Shown here one piece after another: positions 1-10,168 of a DNA stretch of 64,000 nt. The stretch is from Myxococcales bacterium (GTDB lineage: Bacteria > Myxococcota_A > Polyangia > Polyangiales > Polyangiaceae), in NCBI GenBank assembly GCA_016703425.1, contig JADJCA010000001.1:1116001-1180000 (forward strand), written 5' to 3'. Every line of letters begins with the position of its first letter. Positions within the stretch are counted from its first letter, which is position 1. A program made the translations under genes and the position numbers. Below the pieces are notes generated by a model. It was not told where the DNA came from. It made no database searches and worked only from the letters and a program-made list of their open reading frames with translations.

Positions 1-2
1 GA

Positions 3-434
3 CGCGGGCGGAGGCTCCGGGCCATCGGCCACGGGGGCGTGGACTTGCCGCAAGCTCGGGGCGCGCCGATTCGGCTCGTGGCGCTCGAAGCGCAACAGGG
101 TGACGCCGACGTGGTCTACGTGGGGGCGCTCTTTGGCACAACGGTGGTGACGCGCCACACGGTGCGGGAGGGCGGCAAGCTGCGCGACTACCTCCTTCTC
201 TTTGGTCACCTCGAAGGGCCCGCGCCGGGCCTCACCGTCGGTGGGCACCTGGCCGATGGGAGTCTGGTCGGCTTCGTGGGGGACACGGGGTCGCCAGAGC
301 TCGTGCACCTGCACCTGGAGGCGAGGCGCGTGCGCGACGAGCTCGACATCACGAAGGTGCCTCCGGCGCGGCTGCTCGACTCCGACGTCAGCGTCGTCTG
401 CGATCCCCGAAACGTGCTGCCACGCGCGCGTTGA
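3..434 (+). CDS. M23-family metallopeptidase, C-terminal part (5' end outside window)
   Basis: The open frame runs in from the left edge, so only the last 143 residues are present. They carry the M23 (LytM/lysostaphin) core: an H-x3-D motif (HGGVD, His10 and Asp14 of the fragment), a Gly-rich strand with FGHLEG, and the second His pair in VHLHLE (His102, His104). These are the usual zinc ligands and catalytic His of peptidoglycan endopeptidases or of their inactive activators. All the expected His/Asp residues are visible, so an active enzyme is plausible. The GTG at 39 lies inside the domain and is not the real start. It probably acts on peptidoglycan in the periplasm, but the signal peptide and any N-terminal domains cannot be seen. 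Confidence 0.8.
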   Translation, partial: RGRRLRAIGHGGVDLPQARGAPIRLVALEAQQGDADVVYVGALFGTTVVTRHTVREGGKLRDYLLLFGHLEGPAPGLTVGGHLADGSLVGFVGDTGSPELVHLHLEARRVRDELDITKVPPARLLDSDVSVVCDPRNVLPRAR

Positions 435-540
435 TGACGCGAGCGGTCACCCGAGTGGCCATCGCGTCATCGAAGAGTCCGCGAAAAGTCGAGCCGATCG
501 CCTTGCGCGAGCGGGCCCCACGCGCGACGATGGGCGCCTC

Positions 541-1995
541 GTGTCGTTGCCGAAGCCCCGCGCCTCCGAAGCCGAAAGCGTTGCCTACGCCGACGCGGCT
601 ATCTGCACGACATGCAAAAGAAAATTTCGCCCCGGCGTCGTCCGGCCGACCCACTGTCCCGATGATGGCACCGCGCTGACGGCTGACGGCCCGCCGGACC
701 CGCGCATCGGGCGGAGCTTGGGCGGGCGGTTCACGCTCCTCGCGCGACTCGGCGCCGGGTCGATGGGAACCGTTTACCGGGCGCGTCAGCTCCCGGTGGG
801 GCGCGAGGTGGCGATCAAGATCCTGAGGAGCGACCGGGCCCTCGACGAGGCTGCCAAGGCCCGCTTTCTCCGCGAGGCACGGACCAACAGCCTGCTCACC
901 TCACCGCATACGGTCACGGTCTTCGACTTCGGACAGAGTACCGACGGCGACCTCTACCTCGCGATGGAGCTGCTCGAAGGCGAGTCTCTCGGCGAGCGAC
1001 TCGCGCGCGAGAAGCGAATGTCGGCGGCGGCCGCAGTGGAGGCGACGCGCCAGGCCTTGCGATCGCTCGCGGAAGCGCACGCCAAGGGCATCGTTCACCG
1101 CGACCTCAAGCCTGACAACATCTTCTTTAGCGAGGTCCTTCACGGGGATCAGCCCGAAGAGATCGTCAAGGTCCTCGACTTCGGCATCGCCAAGATGCTC
1201 GGCGAGGGCATGAGCGCCCTCAACGCGATTGAAACGCAGGCCGGAACGGTCTTCGGCACGCCGCGCTACATGTCACCGGAGCAGGCGCAGGCGAAGCCGC
1301 TCGACGGACGCAGCGACCTCTACTCGCTCGGCGTCATCCTTTACCACATGCTGACGGGGCGCCCGCCTTTCACCGACGACGATGCCGTCGTGGTCATGGC
1401 GCGTCACATCAAGACGGCCCCGAAGCGCCTCCGCGAGGTGGCCCCCGAGGCCGAGGTTCCGCCGGAGCTCGAGGCGGTGGTGCTGCGCGCCTTGGAGAAG
1501 GACCCGGACAAGCGTCCGGCCTCGGCCGACGCGATGGCGCAAGAGCTCGCGCTGGCGCTTGAGTCCACGCGCGCTGGAACGAGCGGCGTGCGCGCCTCGG
1601 TTTCGGCGCCCCTGCCGCTCCCGCCGAAGCCGGCCGACGACAGCTTGATCACGCCGGCCGTCGCCCAGCGGCCGCGCCGGCTCATCGCGGGCGCCGTGCT
1701 CTTCGCCTTGGTCGCGCTAGCCGTCGGCATGGTCATCCGCGCCATGCGGCGGGATCCGACGCCCGCGCCGGCCGTGGCAGCGCAGGCCGAGCCGGTGGCC
1801 GAAAAGCCAGCGCCGGCGCGGTCCGCGGACATTCCGGTCGTGGATATCAGCGCGCTGCCGCGAGCCTCGGTCGCCCCGGCGCCGCTGCCCGCGGCGTCGG
1901 CTCCGGCGCTGCGAAAACCCAAGGCCGGCCCCGCAACGGCGGCGCCGCCTCAAGCGCCGTCGGCCCGCCCGGGACGCTACGGGATCCTCGACTGA
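541..1995 (+). CDS. Membrane-anchored Ser/Thr protein kinase (PknB/Hanks type)
   Basis: A 484-residue eukaryote-like kinase. Residues 22-39 hold a short Cys motif (CTTC then HC), a degenerate form of the zinc-ribbon that often precedes myxobacterial kinases. The kinase domain follows: Gly loop GAGSMGTVY (71-79), VAIK Lys93, catalytic loop HRDLKPDN (Asp188), DFG (Asp213), and GTPRYMSPEQ in the activation segment. All catalytic residues are intact. One transmembrane helix lies near 380-402, followed by an Ala/Pro-rich extracytoplasmic tail of about 80 residues with no recognisable sensor domain. The GTG at 541 is chosen because upstream codons are out of character and overlap the M23 gene in another frame; no strong ribosome-binding site is visible. 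Phosphorylation targets are unknown. Confidence 0.9.
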   Translation: MSLPKPRASEAESVAYADAAICTTCKRKFRPGVVRPTHCPDDGTALTADGPPDPRIGRSLGGRFTLLARLGAGSMGTVYRARQLPVGREVAIKILRSDRALDEAAKARFLREARTNSLLTSPHTVTVFDFGQSTDGDLYLAMELLEGESLGERLAREKRMSAAAAVEATRQALRSLAEAHAKGIVHRDLKPDNIFFSEVLHGDQPEEIVKVLDFGIAKMLGEGMSALNAIETQAGTVFGTPRYMSPEQAQAKPLDGRSDLYSLGVILYHMLTGRPPFTDDDAVVVMARHIKTAPKRLREVAPEAEVPPELEAVVLRALEKDPDKRPASADAMAQELALALESTRAGTSGVRASVSAPLPLPPKPADDSLITPAVAQRPRRLIAGAVLFALVALAVGMVIRAMRRDPTPAPAVAAQAEPVAEKPAPARSADIPVVDISALPRASVAPAPLPAASAPALRKPKAGPATAAPPQAPSARPGRYGILD

Positions 1996-2065
1996 GCCGA
2001 CTTTCGGCAGCGCCGCGTAGTTTAGGGGTCAAGTCCCTCGTCGGTTGCGATAGGCTGCGCCGGCC

Positions 2066-5000
2066 ATGGATCCCGCGCAGATGGAGGCGCTGCTCGAGCG
2101 GCTTGTCAGAGATCCGCACGACGAAGAAGCGCTCGCGATCGCTCACCATGCGGGACACGCCGATCCGCGGAGTTACGCCGCCTTGCTCGAGAAGGTCGGC
2201 GGCTACACGCAAGATCCCGCCTACGCGGCTCACTGGCTAAGCGAGGCGGCAAACGTTTGGCTCGTCACCCTCGGCGATGCGCACCGCGCCGCGCGCACGT
2301 TGATGGCCGCCATCGACAAAGATCCGACGCAGCGAACCGCGTCGGACCGGCTCGCGCAGCTCTACCGCGACAAGGGCGACATCAAGGGCTTGGTGGCCCT
2401 CCTTGAACGACGCGCCAAGGCGCTCGGTCCGCTCGTCAACGTTCAGCCCGAGGTCGTCGGTGAGCTGGCGACGCTCCACGAGGAGCTCGGACGCCTGTGG
2501 AACGAGGCGCCACTCTCCCAACCGCGAAAGGCGCTTGAGAGCTTTCGGCGGGCCATCGACCTCGACCCGCGAAGCTCCTTCGCGTTGTTTCACGCGCGCG
2601 AGATCCTGAAGGCCCTCGGGTCCTGGGACGAGACGTTTCCGCTCTACGAGGCGGAGCTCGGCCTCGAGGCCGATCCGGCCCGCAAGGTCGCGCTGCTCCG
2701 CGATGAGGCCACGTCGCGCCGCGCCGCTGGCGACCTGCCGGGGGTCTCCCGCGCCCTGGCCAAAGCGCGCCAGTTCGATACCGAGGACGCGGCGCTTCAG
2801 CAGGAGTACGCCGCGTCGGTCCTCGAGCGGGTCCACGCGGGCGACCGCGTCACCGACCAAGAGCGCGTGCTCGCAACGGAGCTGCTCGTGGCCCTCGCCG
2901 AGCAGTTCGACGGCGAGCACGGGCTCGCCTACGCCGGTGCCGCCCTCGACGCCGACCCGGCCCACGATCGAGCCCTTCAGCTATTCGTGTATTACGCACG
3001 TTCCCTGCGGCGCGAAGAGGCCCTGCCGACGCGCTTCGCGCGATACCTCGAGACGAATCCGCGCGGCACCATGGCCACCGAGGCGCGCCAGGCGCTGGCC
3101 ACAAGCTATGAAGCAGCCGGCCAGATCGGCAAAGCCGTGGAGCTCCTCGAGCCGCTCCGCGCCGCCGGCGATGCGTCGGCCGCCACCAAGATCGACGAAC
3201 TGATGGCCCAGGGGGCTCCGCGCCCGCCGATGCCATCGGCGCGACCGCCGCAGGTCGCGCCTCCGCCAGCCCTCCGGGTCCCCGCGCCAACGCCCACGCC
3301 GCAAGGCCTGGGAGCTCCCCCGCCGCAGCCCACGCCGCTGCCCTTGCGCGAGCTGCGCGAACCCGGCGAAGTCACCGGCACGAGCGTCGATGTCGCCCCC
3401 GTCAAGGCGCGTCCGTCGACATCGCCGGAAGCCATTCAGGGGCTCCTCGACGCAGCGCAGATGCTCTCGGGCAAGGGCAAGAAGCCCGACGCCTTCGTCA
3501 AGTACAAGGATGTTCTGGAGATCGATCCGTCGCATCCGGAAGCGCTCTCGTGGGCCGAAGACTACCTCCGCTCGAAGCGCGACTACGCGCAGCTGCGCGA
3601 TGTGCTCGTTGCCAGCGTCCGTGCCATGACCTCGCGCGACAACCTCGACACGCGCAAGGAACGACTCCGGGAGATTGCAGGGCTCTGCGACGGTAACCTC
3701 CGTGACATCGACGGCGCGATCTCCGCCTGGCGCCAGCTCATCGCCATCGACCGCTCCGACGACACGGCACGGCAGTCCCTTACGCGACTCCTCGAGCGGA
3801 CGCAGCGATGGAACGACCTCGCGACGCTCCTCGAACAGGAGGCGACGGCCGCCGTCGACGTCGACACGAAGATCGCGCTCGAGAAGAAGCTCGCGAACCT
3901 CTGCGAGCAGAAGCTTCGTGACTTCGTTGCAGCGGCCGAGGCGTGGGCCCGCATCGCGCGCCTCGTACCCGACGACGACCGCGCCCTCATCACGGCCGCC
4001 AAGCTCTTCGAGAAGGGCGCGCGGCTCGATCTCGCGGCGCAGACAATCTCCGACGGCGTCTCCTCCATCGAAGACGTCGTCGCTCAGAGTCAGCTCCACG
4101 AGCGCCTAGGCGAGCTCCGGGAGCAGCTCGGCCAGATGGGCGACGCCGGTGACGCCTTCGCGCGTGCCGCCGCCGCGCAAGAGAGCGGGAAGCTCTGGGA
4201 CCACGCCGAGCGTTGCCTCGTGGCCGCCGAACGCTGGCCCGAAGCTGGCAACGCCGCGACGCAGCGGGCGTTGCTCGGCGGCGACCCCAAGCAGCAAGCC
4301 ATCCACTACGCGCGCGCCGCCGAGCACCTCGCGAAAGCCGGCGAGGACGCGACCTCGCTCGAACGGCTGGAGCAAGCCGTCAACCTCGACCCGACAGAAG
4401 AAGACACGGCGGCGACGCTCGCGAACCGCTACTCGAAGGGCGGCCAGTGGGGCTCGCTCGTCGAGCTATTTTCGAAGCGCAGCCAGTTCATCAGCGACAA
4501 GAGCAAACGCGTCGCGCTCCGGCGCGAAGCCGCCACCACCGCGGAGACCAAGGTCCTCGACAAGGAGCTGGCGCGCGAGATGTGGCTCCGCCTGCTCGAC
4601 GATGGCGACGATCGCGAAGCGCTCGAGAAGCTCATCGACTACGCCGTCGAGCGCGGAGACCATACCGAGGGCGCGACGCTCCTGCGACGCCTCGGCGTCA
4701 TCGCCGTGACACGGCTGACAAGGCTCGGGTGGCGCTCCGCGAGGCCGAGCTACTCGCCGAGGGCGTCGGCGATGTCGACACGGCCATCGCCCGCTACGAG
4801 GCCATCCTCAGCGATCTTGACCCGACTTGCCGACCGGCTCTTCAGGCCATCGCCGACCTTCAGGAGGCGCGCGAGCACTTGCCGCTCGCCGCCGACGCCC
4901 TCGAGCGTGAGCTGAAGCTCGTCGCCGATCCACAGGAGCGCGGCGTCCTCGCGGGCCGCCTCGCTCGCCTCTACGAGAGCATCGACGATCCGCGGGCCGC

Positions 5001-7077
5001 CATCCGGGCCCTCGACATGCTGCGCAAGGCCGACCCCGACGACTTCGAGGCACTGGCGCGCTTGTGCGTGCTTTGCGAACGCCTCGAGCAATGGGACCGC
5101 GTCGCCGAGCTGCTCGCCGAGCAGATTGAGGTCGAGGGCGACGAAGACGAAGCCGCGACGATGACGACGAAACTGGCGTTCATCCTCGCCGACCGGCTCG
5201 ACCGCGGCGACGAAGCGCTCGCCGTGCTGACGGAGCTGGCGGACCACGGTCATTCGGGCACACGCACCGTCTACATGGAGCTCGGCGATCGCCTCGGTTG
5301 GAAGGGGCTCGTCGCCGCAAAGCTCGTCGAGTGGTGGTTCGACGCCAAGAGCAGCGCTGAGCGCACGGCAGCGCTGCGCGACGCCTTCGCCCGCTTCGAG
5401 GCCGTTGGACGCGACCAGGACGCGACCCGCGTCGCCATGGAGATCGTGCGCGCGAAGGCCGCCGATGGCGCCTTGGTTCGTCACCTCGAGGAGCTCGCCG
5501 TCAAGACCGGCGATTCGGACGCTCTCGCCGTCGCCCACGACCTCTTGTCGCGCGAGCAGACCGGCGCGGCGCGCGCCATCGAGCTGGTGCGTCAAGCCGA
5601 GGTCATGGTCCGCGCAGGCATGCAGCGCCATGAGGCGATCCAGCACGGCGAAGCGGGTCTCGGCACGCTGCCTCTCGCAGACGTGGAGCCCCTCCTCGCC
5701 CGCCTGGCGGTCCTCGCAGAGCGTCCCGGCGACGTCGTCGACCTCTACGAGCGACAGGTGTCGCGCTCACGAGCGCCGCAGGATCGCATCCGCGCCCTCG
5801 CGCGTGCCGCGCAGGTGGCCGCCTCGCGAGGCCTCATGGATCGCGCTCGTGCCTTCTTCGAGCTCGCGCTTACCGGTTCCACCATGTCCCTCGAGACCAT
5901 CGAGCTGCTCGAGCAATTCGCCCTCGAGGGCGATCGCGAGGCCGGCGGTGACCGCTTGCGTAGGGCGCTCGCGGCCTCCTTCGCGTCGGGCGGCGGCGGA
6001 GCTCGCGACGGCGGGCGCACGCGCGCCATGCTCCTCCGAAAGGCCGCGACCATCGCGCATCGCGACTTGGCCGACATCGACCAGGCCTTCGCGTGGCTCG
6101 GCGACGCGCTCGTCGCACACGTCGAAGCCGAGACGCTCGACGCCATCGAAGAGCTCTCGCAAGCCAAGAGCCTCGAGCGCCGCGCCGAAGAAGTGCTCTC
6201 GCGGGCGCTCACCGAAGTCTTCGACGGCCCTTTGGTGCGGCAGCTCTTGGCGCGTCGCGCGACGATTCGGCGAAAGCACCTCCGCGATCTGGCCGGCGCC
6301 GCCGCGGACCTCCGCAAGCTCCACGACTTGTCGCCCCACGATCAGGGCGTCCTCGACGATCTCTACCTCCTGCTCCGTGACCTCGGTGACTTCCGCGGCA
6401 TGGTGCAGCTCTACGAAGATCAGATCCTGCGCGGCAAGGACATCGCCACGCGCTCCGATCTCGCGCGCAAAGTCGCTCGCATGTGGGAAGAGCAGCTCGG
6501 CGACGCCCGCGAGGCCGCTGACGCGTGGCGACGCGTGCTGCGCATGACGCCCGGCGATGCGGAAGCCACAGAGGGGCTCGAACGCGCCAAGGCCAACGCG
6601 CTCAAGAAGCCCGATCCAAACGGCGATCCAGACACATACGCGCCGCCGCGGATCTCCGTGCCGCCGCCGTCGGCATCGGGCTCGAAGCGCCCCGAGGTGC
6701 CCTCGACGCGGCGCAGCGCGCCCCCGCCGTCGCTGACCAAGCCCGGAAGCGGTCCCCCACCGTTGCCACCGAGCGTGCGCAATCCCACCTCGCAACCGCC
6801 GCTCCCGCCGGCAGCGCCGACCGGCGTGGCACCGCCGTCGGTGCCGTTGGCCGCCGACGGGCCCACCAAGTCGGTCCCCGTATTCACGAACACGCCCGAG
6901 CTAGAGCCGGCGGTCCTGTCGACGACCACGTCCACGAGCTACCACCCGCCCCCGCCGCCCGCCGAGTTCTCGTTTGAAGAGGAAGACGACGGCGACATCG
7001 TCATCGCCGACGACTTGGCCGAGAGCCTCGACGACGACGACGCCCCCAACGACGTCCCGCCGCGCGCCAATCGCTGA
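2066..7077 (+). pseudogene. Giant TPR-repeat protein interrupted by a single-base frameshift
   Basis: Two overlapping frames (2066-about 4707 and about 4707-7077) form one continuous protein of about 1670 residues if one base is restored near 4707. Read across the joint, the product is made of degenerate tetratricopeptide helical pairs almost throughout (recurring patterns such as ALESFRRAIDLDP and LYRDKGD), with a Pro-rich hinge around residues 385-430 and a Pro-rich, then highly acidic, C-terminal tail. No signal peptide is visible, so it is probably a cytoplasmic scaffold. The break can be repaired by reading gtggac for gtgac, giving GVIAVDTADKARV with TPR character on both sides. No slippery heptamer is present, so programmed frameshifting is unlikely. 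Sequencing error is the simplest explanation; true decay is possible. It follows the kinase gene by 70 bp and may be co-transcribed with it. Confidence 0.75.
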
Positions 7078-7129
7078 CGCGCCGTCGCTCGAGGCTTGCG
7101 CCTCGGCGGCCACTCCGCCGCCGACCACG

Positions 7130-8026
7130 TCAGAGGCCGTTCGCGAGAAACGTCACCGTGCCATCGCCCGAGACGCGCGCCTCTTGCCCCAGGACGAACG
7201 GTTGATTCACGAGGCCGTGACCGAAGGGCGCGCCGAAGAGCACGGGCACGCCCAAGGAAGCGAAGTGCGCCGCCAAGACCTCATGGGCCGTCACGCCGTC
7301 GGGTCCCGGGGAACACTCCGCAAACTCGCCGAGCACGATCGCCGAAATGCGCGCCAGGTGGCCGCCAAGGCGGAGCGCCGTCAGCATGCGGTCGATGCGG
7401 TAGGGGCGCTCGGTTACGTCTTCCAAGAGGAGGACCGCTCCTTCCGGCACGGCGAGTCGACCAGCGGCGGCCATCGCCTCAAGGAGCGCGAGGTTGCCGC
7501 CGAAGACGACTCCGCGAGCGGTCCCCGCGACCAACACGCCGAGGCCAACCCATGGGCGCGTGCTGCCCGGACGCTCAAGCGTCTGGAGGAGCGCGTGCCG
7601 CACCGCCGGCGAGGCGCGACCGAGGCCCGTCGCGTTGGGTCCGTGGATCGACGCAACGCGCACGCGCGAAAGGTCCGCGTGCGCCGCGGTCAGATCGCTG
7701 AAGCCGATGAGCCATCGTGGCGTCAGCATCGCCGCCGCGAAGTCGACGTGCTCGAGCAGATGCATCGTGCCGAAGCCACCTCGTGCGGCGAGGACTGCGT
7801 CAATCCCCGGTGTGCCAAGAGCCCACGCGAGCTCCCGGACGCGCCTTTCAACCGTGCCTGCGAGGTAGCCGGTGCGCTCCAGCGCCGAGGACCTCATGAC
7901 GAGGCGGTAGCGAAGGCGAAGCCACGCGAGTCCGGGCCAGAGTTCGTGCGTTGGAAACGGGCTGGCCGGGGCTATGACCGCCACGGTGGCGCCGGGCCGA
8001 AGCGCTGGCGGGAACCGAAAAGACAT
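7130..8026 (-). CDS. LD-carboxypeptidase / MccF-like peptidase (S66 family)
   Basis: 298 residues, typical of S66 serine peptidases that cleave the L,D bond of murein tetrapeptides during cell-wall recycling, or detoxify microcin C-like compounds in the MccF branch. Visible landmarks are the N-terminal strand VAVIAPASP, the nucleophile elbow IGFSD (Ser110), LLLEDVTERPYRID containing the catalytic Glu202, and GAPFGHG (His270). The ATG at 8026 is chosen because the S66 fold begins directly after it (PGATVAVIAP); the longer frame to 8143 would overlap the divergent acyltransferase gene. No signal peptide is seen, in keeping with a cytoplasmic recycling role. Confidence 0.88.
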   Translation of the reverse strand: MSFRFPPALRPGATVAVIAPASPFPTHELWPGLAWLRLRYRLVMRSSALERTGYLAGTVERRVRELAWALGTPGIDAVLAARGGFGTMHLLEHVDFAAAMLTPRWLIGFSDLTAAHADLSRVRVASIHGPNATGLGRASPAVRHALLQTLERPGSTRPWVGLGVLVAGTARGVVFGGNLALLEAMAAAGRLAVPEGAVLLLEDVTERPYRIDRMLTALRLGGHLARISAIVLGEFAECSPGPDGVTAHEVLAAHFASLGVPVLFGAPFGHGLVNQPFVLGQEARVSGDGTVTFLANGL

Positions 8027-8127
8027 CGACGGAGGGAGCGTACGACGGGACGTTCGCTGCCGCCACGCCGGCGTGGCGCTCACCGCGCGCGCCACCGCAG
8101 CGGACGAGGCGTATAGTTCGAGCTTCG

Positions 8128-9072
8128 ATGGCACGCGAGGCACACTCCCGTTCGCTCTCCACGCGGCGTGGCTTCATGGGGGCCTTCGGGGCCCTCGTGG
8201 AGCCGCTTCAGCGGAGTCTCGTCCGCGCCCTCGATGATCGCATCGACGCCTTCATGGGTCGCGCCGTTGGCGAGGAGTACCGCGCCCGCCTCGCGCGCGT
8301 GCCGCTTCACCTCGGCAGCTCGGGAGTCGACCCGTTCGGGCTCGACCCCGAATGGACGCGCTACACGCTGGCGGCCGTGGCCTTCCTTCATCGAAAGTAC
8401 TTCCGCAGCGAGGTCTTCGGCCACCAGCACGTGCCCAAAGGGCGAATGTTGCTCATCGCGAACCATTCGGGCCAGGTGCCCATCGATGGCGCGATGATCG
8501 GCGCAGCGCTCTTCATGGACGTCGAGCCGCCGCGGTTCATGCGCGCGATGGTCGAGAAGTGGTCGCAAACGCTCCCCTTCGTGTCGGCGTACTTTCCGCG
8601 CGTCGGGCAGGTCGTGGGCGTCCCGGAAAATGCCGAACGCCTCCTCCGCCAAGACGAAGCGCTCCTAGTCTTTCCCGAGGGCGCACGGGGCATCAGCAAG
8701 CCGTTTCATCGTCGCTACCAGCTCGAGGAGTTTGGTCTCGGGTTCATGCGCCTGGCCATCCAGACCGACACGCCCATCGTTCCCGTGTCCGTCGTGGGAG
8801 CCGAAGAACAATACGTGTCCGTCGGCAACCTCGACGGTCTCGCAAAGGCCTTCGGCATGCCGAGCTTTCCACTTCTGCCGCAGCTCCTGCTCCCAGGAGG
8901 CCAGCTGCCGCTCCCGACGCGCTACCGCATCACGTTCGGTGAGCCGATGCGCTTTGGCGGCGATCCCGACGACGACGACGCGATCATCGGGGAAAAGGCC
9001 CACGTCGTGCGTGCCACCATCCAGTCGATGATCAACCGAAGTCTCCGCGAGCGGCGTAGCATCTTCTTTTGA
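8128..9072 (+). CDS. 1-acyl-glycerol-phosphate-type acyltransferase (PlsC-like)
   Basis: 314 residues. The acyltransferase core carries ANHSGQVPID (His113, with Asp120; the spacing is longer than the textbook HX4D and matches the LPLAT/diacylglycerol acyltransferase-like branch), the arginine-containing strand around 136-140, and FPEGARGIS (182-190) that binds the acceptor phosphate in PlsC. The final IVPVSVVGAEEQY strand is also conserved. Such enzymes transfer an acyl chain to a lysolipid at the inner membrane. Its stop codon overlaps the next gene's ATG in TGATG, so translation is probably coupled to the SDR gene downstream, which points to a joint role in a lipid or glycolipid pathway. 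The exact acceptor is unknown. Confidence 0.85.
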   Translation: MAREAHSRSLSTRRGFMGAFGALVEPLQRSLVRALDDRIDAFMGRAVGEEYRARLARVPLHLGSSGVDPFGLDPEWTRYTLAAVAFLHRKYFRSEVFGHQHVPKGRMLLIANHSGQVPIDGAMIGAALFMDVEPPRFMRAMVEKWSQTLPFVSAYFPRVGQVVGVPENAERLLRQDEALLVFPEGARGISKPFHRRYQLEEFGLGFMRLAIQTDTPIVPVSVVGAEEQYVSVGNLDGLAKAFGMPSFPLLPQLLLPGGQLPLPTRYRITFGEPMRFGGDPDDDDAIIGEKAHVVRATIQSMINRSLRERRSIFF

Positions 9073-10100
9073 TGGGCGACGGACCTCGCAACGGAGAGTC
9101 GGACGTGGGAGACGCGCCGCGGCGTGGGCGCGCCCCTCGGGTCTCGGCGGCGGGCCCCAGCGAGCTCCCCGCCACCCGCCTCGGGCCCGTGGTGGTCACG
9201 GGCATTTGCGGCCGCCTCGGTCGGCGCGTGGCCCGCGTGCTTCACCGCGAGCGACAGGTCATCGGCGTCGACCGGCGCCCCTTCCCCGACAAGCCGAAAG
9301 ACATCGTCCACGCGCAGGTCGACCTCCGACGCAAGAAGCTCAAGGACGTCCTTCGCACCGAGGGCGTCGAGGCCGTTGTCCACCTCGGCATCATGCACGA
9401 TCCGCGCGCGTCGGCCGCCGACCACCACTCGTGGAACGTCGCGGGCTTTGCGAAGCTGCTCGAATACGTCGCGCAGTTCGGCATCGCCAAGCTGGTCGTG
9501 CTCTCGAGTGCGAACGTCTACGGTCCGCAAGCCGGGAACCCGCAGTTCCTAACGGAGGATGCGCCGCTCTTGGGCGACGCCAACTTCGGCGAAATTCGCG
9601 ATCTCATCGAGGTCGACATGCTCGCGCAGAGCTTCTTCTGGAAGCAGCCCGATATCGAGACCGTGATCTTGCGTCCCGTTCACATCCTCGGAAGCGTGAG
9701 GAACGCGCCTTCGAACTTTCTTCGCCTCAAGACGGTGCCCACGCTCCTTGGCTACGACCCTCTCGTTCAAGTGATCCACGAGCTTGACGTGGTGCGCGCC
9801 ATTCGCTCGGCGATGCGCCCCGGCGTTCGGGGCATCTTCAACATCGCGGGGCCGGACCCGGTCCACTTGTCGCGCCTCATCCGCATCCTCGAGCGGCCGA
9901 CGCTCGGCGTCCCTTACACCGTCGCGAAGAGCCTGCTTCGTCGCCTGTTCTCGCTCCGCCTCTCGACCTTCCCGGCGCCCGAGCTCGATCACATTCGGTA
10001 CGTCTGCATGGTCGACGACCGGCGCGCGCGCGAGCTCATGCAGTTCCGGGCTAGCTCGTCCCTCGAAGAGACCGTGCGCAGCGTCGACTCGGATCGGTGA
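9072..10100 (+). CDS. Atypical extended SDR / NAD-dependent epimerase-like protein
   Basis: 342 residues. After a Pro/Arg-rich leader of about 37 residues comes a Rossmann fold with the nucleotide loop VTGICGRLGRR and an acidic residue after beta-2 (VIGVDRR), suggesting NAD(H). LVVLSSANVYG supplies the SDR serine strand. The expected catalytic Tyr-x3-Lys is absent: the corresponding helix reads GEIRDLIEVDML. This places it with atypical SDRs that may bind a nucleotide sugar or lipid without redox catalysis. The ATG overlaps the upstream acyltransferase stop, and the gene ends in GTGA, where a downstream GTG could start. Its substrate cannot be told from sequence. Confidence 0.8.
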   Translation: MGDGPRNGESDVGDAPRRGRAPRVSAAGPSELPATRLGPVVVTGICGRLGRRVARVLHRERQVIGVDRRPFPDKPKDIVHAQVDLRRKKLKDVLRTEGVEAVVHLGIMHDPRASAADHHSWNVAGFAKLLEYVAQFGIAKLVVLSSANVYGPQAGNPQFLTEDAPLLGDANFGEIRDLIEVDMLAQSFFWKQPDIETVILRPVHILGSVRNAPSNFLRLKTVPTLLGYDPLVQVIHELDVVRAIRSAMRPGVRGIFNIAGPDPVHLSRLIRILERPTLGVPYTVAKSLLRRLFSLRLSTFPAPELDHIRYVCMVDDRRARELMQFRASSSLEETVRSVDSDR

Positions 10101-10168
10101 CCGCCACGCTCGCCTCCCCTACGGGAGATCCGGGGACGCGACACGCCGATACGGTATGCTCTGCATCG

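Noticed and set aside
4690..4720. Programmed ribosomal frameshift in the TPR gene
   Set aside because: There is no slippery heptamer, internal Shine-Dalgarno or stimulatory hairpin near the joint, and a single G restores the frame.
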